Source of the DNA: Paracoccaceae bacterium
GTDB taxonomy: Bacteria; Pseudomonadota; Alphaproteobacteria; Rhodobacterales; Rhodobacteraceae
Length of the DNA: 11,478 bases
Assembly: GCA_020441345.1 (NCBI GenBank)
Contig: JAGRMK010000066.1
Coordinates: 238 to 11,715, forward strand
Direction of reading: 5' to 3'
Below are positions 6,231 through 11,478 of this stretch, piece by piece. Numbering within the stretch: the stretch's first letter is position 1; each line of letters begins with the position of its first letter. The notes beneath the pieces were generated by a model that searched no databases, was not told the DNA's origin, and saw only the letters and a list, made by a program, of their open reading frames with translations. The position numbers and the translations under genes are program-made.

Positions 6231-7394
6231 ATGATTCTGAGCAATTCGGACCTGGTCGAACTGACCGAATTCCGCCGTATGCTGCACCGCCGCCCCGAGG
6301 TTTCGGGGCACGAGGTTGAAACCGCGCGCAGCATTGCCGCCGCCCTGACACCCTGGTCGCCCGACGGGGTGCTGACCGGGCTGGGCGGGCACGGGGTGGC
6401 CGCGATCTATGACAGCGGCCAACCCGGCCCGACGGTGATGATCCGCTCGGAACTCGATGCGTTGCCGATCCTGGAGCTGGGGCAAATCTCTCATGCCAGC
6501 GAACTCCCCGGCAAGGGGCATCTGTGCGGCCATGACGGGCATTCCACGATCCTGCTGGGGCTGGCGCGGGTGTTGTCGCGCCAGCGGCCGGCGACGGGGC
6601 GCGTCGTGCTGTTGTTCCAACCGGCGGAAGAGGACGGATCGGGCGCGGCAGCCGTGCTCGACGATCCCCGGTTCGCAGAGATCGCGCCAGACTGGGCGCT
6701 ATCGCTGCACAACATGCCCGGCGTTGCGCGGGGTCGCGCCTGGCTGGCCGAAGGCCCGGCCAATTGCGCCTCGATGGGTCTGAAGATCGTGCTGACCGGC
6801 GCCACGGCGCACGCATCCCTGCCCGAGACGGGTCGCGCGCCGACCGGGGCCCTGGCGCGGTTGATCGACGGGCTGCACGCGATGGGGCCCGGCGGCGCAA
6901 TGCAGCCCGGGTTCCGGCTGGCGACGATCACGCATCTGCACATGGGTGAGCCCGCCTTTGGCATCGCGCCGGGCGCGGCCGAGCTTTGGGTGACGCTGCG
7001 CGGCCTTGCCGACGCTGACCTTGACGCGCTTGTCGATCAGGCGCAGACCCTGGCCCGGTCCGAGGCCGACAAGGCCGGGCTGGAGGTTGCGTTCAGCATC
7101 CACGACCATTTCCACGCCTGTGCCAATCACCCCCAGGCGACGGCCGTTCTGGCCCGCGCGCTGGATGCGATCGGCATCGGCCATGATGCGGGCGACATGC
7201 CGATGCGCGGCTCCGAGGATTTCGGCCGGTTCGGCGGCGACCGGGTCGGCGCGGCGAAATCGGCAATGGTGTTCCTGGGGGCCGGCACCGACCACCCGGC
7301 GCTACATACCCAGACCTACGATTTTCCCGATGACCTGATCGCACCCGGCGTAGGGCTGTTCCATCACGCGATCACCGATCTTCTGGGGGGTTGA
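6231..7394 (+). CDS. M20D metallo-amidohydrolase (hippurate/N-acyl amino acid/IAA-amino acid hydrolase family)
   Basis: The 387-residue enzyme is a di-metal peptidase-fold amidase that splits N-acyl or N-aroyl amino acids. The metal and catalytic residues are all in place: Cys99 and His101 in HLCGHDGH (97-104), Glu133-Glu134 in QPAEE, His160 in LHNMPG, and His359 in LHTQTYDFPDD. The dimerisation (lid) domain carries the conserved His194 (TAHAS), and SEDF is at 328-331. No signal peptide is seen, so it acts in the cytoplasm. GGAGGG (6218-6223) lies seven bases before ATG 6231, and only three bases separate it from the DUF2783-like stop. It is thus the fifth gene of the boxR-led run. Hippurate (benzoylglycine) hydrolysis would yield benzoate for the box pathway, but family members differ widely in substrate and this is an inference. 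Confidence 0.88.
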   Translation: MILSNSDLVELTEFRRMLHRRPEVSGHEVETARSIAAALTPWSPDGVLTGLGGHGVAAIYDSGQPGPTVMIRSELDALPILELGQISHASELPGKGHLCGHDGHSTILLGLARVLSRQRPATGRVVLLFQPAEEDGSGAAAVLDDPRFAEIAPDWALSLHNMPGVARGRAWLAEGPANCASMGLKIVLTGATAHASLPETGRAPTGALARLIDGLHAMGPGGAMQPGFRLATITHLHMGEPAFGIAPGAAELWVTLRGLADADLDALVDQAQTLARSEADKAGLEVAFSIHDHFHACANHPQATAVLARALDAIGIGHDAGDMPMRGSEDFGRFGGDRVGAAKSAMVFLGAGTDHPALHTQTYDFPDDLIAPGVGLFHHAITDLLGG

Positions 7395-7404
7395 CCCGCC
7401 CCCC
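7385..7404 (+). terminator. GC-rich hairpin at the M20 gene stop, weak terminator candidate
   Basis: G6 (7385-7390) can pair with C6 (7399-7404) around the loop TTGACCCG, which contains the amidohydrolase TGA stop (7392-7394). The C-tract runs for nine bases (7399-7407). No T-run follows, so intrinsic termination would be inefficient. The same sequence overlaps the promoter candidate for the next gene. Confidence 0.3.
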
Positions 7405-7419
7405 CCCGCGCCTTGGAAT
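7391..7419 (+). promoter_or_regulatory. Candidate promoter for the glycosyltransferase-sulfotransferase gene
   Basis: TTGACC (7391-7396, five of six consensus bases) and TGGAAT (7414-7419, four of six) are exactly 17 bp apart. The start would fall near 7426, giving a leader of about 77 bases to the ATG at 7503. A direct repeat CCTTGG (7411-7416 and 7421-7426, one helical turn apart) and a GGAATTCC palindrome (7415-7422) overlap the -10 region and could be a regulator site. The rest of the 108-bp gap is a lower-GC leader with nothing else I can name. Confidence 0.35.
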
Positions 7420-7502
7420 TCCTTGGCGAGTCCGGCAATATGAAGAATACTGATGTCACCTGGTTTCCTTCGTGCCGGTGTTAAGCGAGTAGTGAGCAAT
7501 TC

Positions 7503-9497
7503 ATGACCAGCGACCCGCGCACTCTTCCTCCGATGCAGGTTTTTCGCGACGTGCTGGCAGGGCCGTCTCCAAATCGCCAGACGCCCGGAGTCTTGTGGCC
7601 CGATTTCGACATGCAGGAAAATGCACGGCTTTGGCGCAAGAGCAAGCCGCGCTGCCCGTGTCCAGAGATCGACGGCCGCAACGCCAGGATCATCGAGGAA
7701 CCGGGCGTGTTCGTGTCGATGCATGACCTGCATTTCGGCCATATCGTGTCCGAGACGGTCTCGCGCATTCCACAATCTCTGGCACAGGCGCCGGGTCTGC
7801 CGCTCTATTTCTCGGCCAAACCGGACATGGATGCCGCTCAGCCCTCGGCGGTGTTCAGGGCAATCATGGAGTGGCTCAATGTGCCGATGGACCGCGTGCG
7901 CTTTATCCGCGAACCCACGCTGTTTCGAGAATTGCACGTCGCCGTGCAGGCCGAGCATCTGGACGGCCCAGCGCCACCTGACGAGTATCTGGATCTGCTG
8001 GAAGCTCGCATCAAGGGAAATCTGGAACCGACCCGGCCCGAGGGCATCGTCTTTGTGTCGCGGGCGCAACTGGGCCCGGAAAGCGAGCAAACGGCGGCCG
8101 AGCGGTATCTGGCTTTCTGCCTGGAGCGGCTGGGCGTGCGTGTGGTCCACCCTGAGACCCTGACCCTTCCGCAGCAGATGCGGGTTTACGCGGGGGCGAA
8201 ACACCTCGTCTTCTCCGAAGGCTCGGCGATTCACGGACGGCAATTGCTGGGCCGGATCGATCAGCATATATCGGTTCTCAGACGCCGGTTCCGCAGCCAT
8301 ATCGCGCAACATCAGATCGAGCCGCGCTGCACCTCGCTGACCTATGTGCCGTGCTTCAAGGGGGCGCTCAGTTTCCCATGGCCCGAAGGTTTCCCACGGA
8401 ACATCTCGACTTGCAGCGAATACCGGCTTGGCCCGGTCTTCGAGCATTTCGAGTCCCTGGGCATCCCCCTGCGGCAGGTCTGGAAGCAACGGGTCTATGA
8501 ACGGACGCGCGACGACGACATCCTGGCCTGGATCCGGGCGCTGTATAATCCCAGGGTGGCGCATTGGGTTAAACATCGCCACCCCCCCGAATTCCTGCTG
8601 GCGCAATTCGAGCAACAGGGGCTGGGCCATCTGCGCGATCAGGCCGCGAGCCTGATTGGCGCGGTGCAGAAGATCCCCGGACTGGGCGTGCCTGCGGTCA
8701 AGACCGGCGCGCCATCCCCCCCGCGCGAGAATGCGGCGGATATTCTGTGCATCGGTGCACCCCGCGCGATGACGACATGGCTTCACCGCACGCTGGCCGC
8801 GCATCCCGATGCCTCGGCCATGCCCGATCTCGGCCCGATCCCGCACGACACGAAAGGCGCGCGGTTCTGGACGGATAATCACCATCGCGGCGCAGAGTGG
8901 TACAGGGTCGTCACGCGCCCGCGCGATGACCGGCGCATGAGTCTTGATGTTTCGCCCGGTTATGCCTTGATGGACGAAACCGCGATAGCCGAATGCAAGG
9001 CGCTGAACCCGACGGCGCGGGTGATCTACATCCTGCGCGACCCGTTGGCACGCGCGATCTCGGCAATCCGCGCGCAAGTCACGGGCGCAGCGACCCCGGC
9101 GCAAAACCCGATCATCCATCATGACGCCGGGTTTCTGGCCCTGTGCGACAGGTTGCAGCTGCGCGCGCATAGCGACTACACCGCCCATGTTGCGCGCTGG
9201 CGCAAGGCCTATCCCGGTCTGATCATCCTCGACAGCCGGGACATCGCCGCCAATCCCATCGCCTCGGCGCGCCGGATTGCCTCTGTTTGTGGGCTAATGG
9301 CGGGACGGATGAACCAGGCAGAGGCCGCCCGTTTCGAAACCTGCGCACGCAGAGTCGTTTCGGCGTCATCGCATATCCCGCTGGACCCGGATTGCGTGCA
9401 CTTCCTGCAAGGCATGCTGTGGCAGACCCGCGAGGCCGCGCGGCGTGATCTGGGGCTTTCGCTGGCTGAAGGGGATGCCATCCTGGCCGCGTGCTGA
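7503..9497 (+). CDS. Two-domain protein: GT61/DUF563-like glycosyltransferase + sulfotransferase
   Basis: Residues ~65-290 of this 664-residue protein look like the GT61 (DUF563) glycosyltransferase fold. They include HFGHIVSETVSRI (77-89), IVFVSRAQLG (182-191), then GVRVVHPETLTLPQQMRVYAGA (211-232) and HLVFSEGSAIH (234-244). After a helical linker (about 310-405), residues ~412-660 form a sulfotransferase domain. Its PAPS 5'-phosphosulfate loop is GAPRAMTTWLHRTLAAHPD (418-436), with SPGY at 484-487 and the 3'-phosphate motif RVIYILRDPLARAISAIR (506-523). It would transfer a sugar and a sulfate group, presumably to the same glycan or lipid. No signal peptide or membrane segment is evident, so it acts in the cytoplasm. 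ATG 7503 has a weak GTGAG (7492-7496) upstream. Cys is common at several points. The gene stands alone between two gaps. The acceptor and donor are unknown. Confidence 0.75.
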   Translation: MTSDPRTLPPMQVFRDVLAGPSPNRQTPGVLWPDFDMQENARLWRKSKPRCPCPEIDGRNARIIEEPGVFVSMHDLHFGHIVSETVSRIPQSLAQAPGLPLYFSAKPDMDAAQPSAVFRAIMEWLNVPMDRVRFIREPTLFRELHVAVQAEHLDGPAPPDEYLDLLEARIKGNLEPTRPEGIVFVSRAQLGPESEQTAAERYLAFCLERLGVRVVHPETLTLPQQMRVYAGAKHLVFSEGSAIHGRQLLGRIDQHISVLRRRFRSHIAQHQIEPRCTSLTYVPCFKGALSFPWPEGFPRNISTCSEYRLGPVFEHFESLGIPLRQVWKQRVYERTRDDDILAWIRALYNPRVAHWVKHRHPPEFLLAQFEQQGLGHLRDQAASLIGAVQKIPGLGVPAVKTGAPSPPRENAADILCIGAPRAMTTWLHRTLAAHPDASAMPDLGPIPHDTKGARFWTDNHHRGAEWYRVVTRPRDDRRMSLDVSPGYALMDETAIAECKALNPTARVIYILRDPLARAISAIRAQVTGAATPAQNPIIHHDAGFLALCDRLQLRAHSDYTAHVARWRKAYPGLIILDSRDIAANPIASARRIASVCGLMAGRMNQAEAARFETCARRVVSASSHIPLDPDCVHFLQGMLWQTREAARRDLGLSLAEGDAILAAC

Positions 9498-9510
9498 CCT
9501 GCTTTGCTGT

Positions 9511-9547
9511 CCGGCCATCCTGATGCCGGTCCATGACCGTGAACCGG
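9511..9547 (+). terminator. Overlapping short hairpins after the glycosyl/sulfotransferase gene
   Basis: Three mutually exclusive stems lie 14-50 bases after the stop at 9495-9497. They are CCGGC (9511-9515)/GCCGG (9525-9529), CGGTC (9527-9531)/GACCG (9535-9539), and CCGGT (9526-9530)/ACCGG (9543-9547). None is followed by a T-run. They may form a weak, Rho-assisted 3' end. This begins the 291-bp gap to the exporter gene. Confidence 0.25.
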
Positions 9548-9562
9548 GCGGCGACAGGGCTC

Positions 9563-9598
9563 TTGCGGTCGGGGCATTGCTCGATAACAATTGCAATT
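9563..9598 (+). promoter_or_regulatory. AT-rich promoter-like patch with palindrome AATTGCAATT
   Basis: TTGCGG (9563-9568) and AACAAT (9586-9591) are 17 bp apart, matching three and four consensus bases. The perfect 10-bp palindrome AATTGCAATT (9589-9598) overlaps the downstream edge of the -10 and the likely start site, where a repressor could sit. This is the clearest AT-rich island in an otherwise GC-rich gap. It could drive the exporter genes and the possible small ORF at 9639. Confidence 0.35.
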
Positions 9599-9638
9599 TT
9601 GTGAATGTGTGTGGTAAGGGCGTGTGCCAGAGGGCTTC

Positions 9639-9767
9639 ATGGGCCAGGCGCAGACCGATCTTTTCCGCCCCCCGATGCCCAACGGCCCGACAGCCGAGAC
9701 GGGCCAGGCCGGACCATGGATCACAAAGACGCATTGCAGCGTGGGATCGCTTGGCATAGCCCGGTGA
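9639..9767 (+). CDS. Possible 42-residue small ORF upstream of the exporter genes
   Basis: ATG 9639 is preceded by AGAGGG (9629-9634) only four bases away, and the frame closes at TGA 9765-9767, 21 bases before the membrane-fusion gene start. The product begins MGQAQTDLFRPPMPNGP and ends SLGIAR. It is Pro/Gly-rich, with no signal peptide or membrane segment. About 32 of 42 codons end in G or C, compatible with coding here. I recognise no family. It could be a leader peptide, a small protein of the exporter operon, or chance. Confidence 0.25.
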   Translation: MGQAQTDLFRPPMPNGPTAETGQAGPWITKTHCSVGSLGIAR

Positions 9768-9788
9768 GACACGCGAAAGGACCGCACG

Positions 9789-11021
9789 ATGACCGCCAAG
9801 GACGCCTCTGATCTGCCGCTCGATCTGGGCCGGGACGCCGATAGCGCCGCGGCAACGCCAAAGCCGCCGCGTCGCTGGTTTCGCAAAACCTATCTGCTTG
9901 TCCTGCTGATCCCGCTATCGGTGTTTGCGGGAAGCGTGGTCGGGATGTATTTCCAGCCGCCGGGGTTGCAAAAATTCTATGCGTTGACCGGCCTGCAACC
10001 GGGTGGCGGAGCGGATAGCCCGATCGCGCTGCCGGCCGAGATCGAGTTGCCGCAGGAAATGGCCGAAACCTTGTTGCCGACCGATGTCATCGGCCTGTCA
10101 CGGCTGATGCCGCGTGGCGATGTGGCCGTCGTCGCGGCACCATATGGTGCGGGCGATGCGCGGGTTGCCGAGATCCTCGTCGCCGTCGGCGACACGGTGA
10201 CACGCGGCGATCCGGTTGCCCGGCTTGACAACAGTCAGGCGCTGGAAGGCGCGGTGCTGACGGCCGAGGCCAGTCTCGCCATCCGGCAGGCAACGCTGGC
10301 CCAGACCCGTAGCGCCATCGCCGCCAGCCTTGCCGAAGCGCAGGCTACGCTGGATCAGGCCCGCGCCTCGGCGCGCGAGGCGGAAAGCACGCTGGCCCGG
10401 ACCGAAGATCTGACGGGGCGCGGCGTCTCGACCAGTGCGACGCTGGACAGCGTTCGTGCGGCGGCGGAAGGCGCAGAGATCGCCGTCCAGCGCGCCGAGG
10501 CGACGCTGGCCCGTTTCACCCCCGGCGCGCTGGACGATCAACCCGATGTCGTGGTGGCCAGCCTCAACGTCGCCGCGGCCGAGGCCGAACTGACCCGCGC
10601 GCAACGGGACATGGCCCGCGCCGAGGTGCGCGCGCCCATCGACGGCACAATTCTGGATATCCACGCCACACCGGGGCAACGCCCGCCGAACGAAGGCATC
10701 ATGGAAATGGGCGATATCGGCGTCATGATGGCCGAGGTCGAGGTCTGGCAGGATCGCATCAGCGCCGTCGCGGTTGGCCAGCCGGTCGAACTGGCGGCGC
10801 CTGCCCTTGGCCGGTCGCTGCGCGGCACGGTGGAAAGCATCGGTCTGACTGTGGGGCGGCAGGGCCTGATTTCGGATGACGCCGCGGCCAATTCCGATGC
10901 GCGAGTAATCCGCGTTCTGGTCGCGCTCGATGCCGACTCTTCTGCCATCGCCGCCCGCTATGTCGGGCTCGAGGCCGTTGCGCGGATCGACACCGGGGCC
11001 GTGGCGCGGGCCGGGCAATGA
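9789..11021 (+). CDS. DevB/HlyD-type periplasmic membrane-fusion protein of an ABC exporter
   Basis: This 410-residue adaptor links an inner-membrane ABC exporter to an outer-membrane channel. It has a cytoplasmic N-terminal segment (1-33), one transmembrane helix (about 34-53, TYLLVLLIPLSVFAGSVVG) and then periplasmic domains. The first half of the lipoyl domain lies around 113-148 (AEILVAVGDTVTRGDPVARL). A long Ala/Glu/Arg-rich coiled-coil hairpin (about 152-243 and 255-278) follows, then the second lipoyl half VRAPIDGTILDIHATPGQ (280-297) and a beta-barrel (about 312-400). AAAGGA at 9776-9781 lies seven bases before ATG 9789. Its stop overlaps the permease start (ATGA), as in DevBCA-type operons. 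DevB relatives export glycolipids in heterocystous cyanobacteria, but the cargo here is unknown. The coiled-coil hairpin is the likely contact with a TolC-like channel. Confidence 0.85.
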   Translation: MTAKDASDLPLDLGRDADSAAATPKPPRRWFRKTYLLVLLIPLSVFAGSVVGMYFQPPGLQKFYALTGLQPGGGADSPIALPAEIELPQEMAETLLPTDVIGLSRLMPRGDVAVVAAPYGAGDARVAEILVAVGDTVTRGDPVARLDNSQALEGAVLTAEASLAIRQATLAQTRSAIAASLAEAQATLDQARASAREAESTLARTEDLTGRGVSTSATLDSVRAAAEGAEIAVQRAEATLARFTPGALDDQPDVVVASLNVAAAEAELTRAQRDMARAEVRAPIDGTILDIHATPGQRPPNEGIMEMGDIGVMMAEVEVWQDRISAVAVGQPVELAAPALGRSLRGTVESIGLTVGRQGLISDDAAANSDARVIRVLVALDADSSAIAARYVGLEAVARIDTGAVARAGQ

Positions 11022-11478
11022 GCCGGCTGTTGCAATGGATCTTCGGCCGGCTTCCGATTGGCTGGCTGCAACTGACGCATAAACGCGGGCGCTTCATGGC
11101 GGCGCTTTCGGGCGTGGCCTTTGCCAATGTGCTGGTGTTCGTGCAGCTTGGCATCATGAACTCCATGGGAACGGCAACGCTGCGCCCCTATGAGTTCTTC
11201 AGCGCAGACATCATGATTTCCGCGCATGACGCCAACGCCCTGGCCGAAGGCAGCAATGTCGCGCGACAATGGATGTTGCAGGCCTTTGCCGACCCCGATG
11301 TCATCGCGGGCATGGGGCTTTTTGTCGGCAATGTGCCGTGGAATCGTGGCGACAAGGACATCACCTTCACGACCTTTGGCATCGATCCCGGTCAACCGGG
11401 TTTTCTTGCGCCTGACATCGCCGGCGACAGTGCGCTGTTGCGGGTGCATGACGTTGCGGTCATCGACCGGCTGGCCCG
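11018..11478 (+). CDS. DevC-type ABC exporter permease, N-terminal part (3' end outside window)
   Basis: ATG 11018 overlaps the stop of the membrane-fusion gene (ATGA), and the frame is open to the window edge (153 codons). The N-terminus PIGWLQLTHKRGRFM followed by a hydrophobic helix (about 28-48, MAALSGVAFANVLVFVQLGIM) matches the opening of DevC permeases. These are FtsX/MacB-like proteins whose first helix precedes a large periplasmic domain. The visible remainder (about 52-153, soluble, starting RPYEFFSADIMISA) would be that domain. It should work with the DevB-like adaptor and an ATPase expected downstream. The later transmembrane segments are not in the window. Confidence 0.85.
   Translation, partial: MSRLLQWIFGRLPIGWLQLTHKRGRFMAALSGVAFANVLVFVQLGIMNSMGTATLRPYEFFSADIMISAHDANALAEGSNVARQWMLQAFADPDVIAGMGLFVGNVPWNRGDKDITFTTFGIDPGQPGFLAPDIAGDSALLRVHDVAVIDRLA

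Noticed and set aside
7302..9188. 628-codon open frame on the reverse strand opposite the glycosyl/sulfotransferase gene
   Set aside because: Same reasoning; it also runs into the M20 gene and crosses the intergenic gap without any sensible start signal.
9445..9759. 104-codon forward frame crossing the end of the fusion gene into the gap
   Set aside because: It starts inside the fusion gene in another frame, has no good ribosome-binding site, and its translation is Arg/Pro/Cys/Trp-rich and unlike a folded protein.
9209..9886. 225-codon reverse frame covering the 9498-9788 gap
   Set aside because: It overlaps the 3' end of the fusion gene and the start of the adaptor gene, shows no family motif, and the promoter-like AT-rich patch lies inside it.
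1..11478. CRISPR array, tRNA, rRNA, insertion sequence or phage attachment site
   Set aside because: I saw no regularly spaced repeats, no tRNA-like cloverleaf in the gaps, and no transposase or integrase motifs; the gaps are short and explained by promoters and hairpins.

Overview
The window is a gene-dense, high-GC piece of a bacterial chromosome with every convincing gene on the + strand. Codon use, the kinds of genes and the strings of ATGA/TTGA start-stop overlaps fit an alphaproteobacterium, most likely of the Rhodobacterales (Roseobacter/Paracoccus-like). This placement is inferred from style and gene content, not from a marker gene.

Region 1 (1-2252) is the end of an aerobic benzoyl-CoA ('box') operon: the C-terminal 188 residues of BoxB (the di-iron benzoyl-CoA 2,3-epoxidase), complete BoxA (its ferredoxin/flavin NADPH reductase) and an abutting hot-dog thioesterase. 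A perfect 11-bp hairpin lies between boxB and boxA. boxC and the benzoate-CoA ligase are not in the window.

Region 2 (2253-7394) starts with a short intergenic gap holding a promoter-like sequence and an 8-bp inverted pair of ATAGTGCA boxes. It is followed by boxR, an XRE helix-turn-helix fused to a shikimate-kinase-like domain of the BoxR/BzdR type. boxR is the first gene of a tightly coupled run: boxR, a divergent 3-hydroxyacyl-CoA dehydrogenase-like protein that appears to lack the catalytic His, an FAD aromatic monooxygenase, a 58-residue DUF2783-like protein, and an M20D amidohydrolase. This set looks like an uncharacterised aromatic branch feeding, or running parallel to, the box pathway. 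An amide hydrolase next to a benzoyl-CoA pathway suggests hippurate-like or other N-acyl/aroyl amide substrates, but that is inference.

Region 3 (7395-9497) has a 108-bp gap with a GC-rich hairpin and a promoter-like sequence, then one 664-residue protein that joins an N-terminal GT61/DUF563-like glycosyltransferase domain to a C-terminal sulfotransferase domain.

Region 4 (9498-11478) opens with a 291-bp gap containing hairpins, an AT-rich promoter-like patch and a possible 42-codon small ORF. The gap is followed by a DevB-type membrane-fusion protein and the 5' part of a DevC-type ABC permease. This is the start of a DevBCA-like ABC exporter operon whose ATPase gene probably lies downstream of the window. 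The neighbouring glycosyl/sulfotransferase may make or decorate something exported, but nothing in the sequence proves this link.
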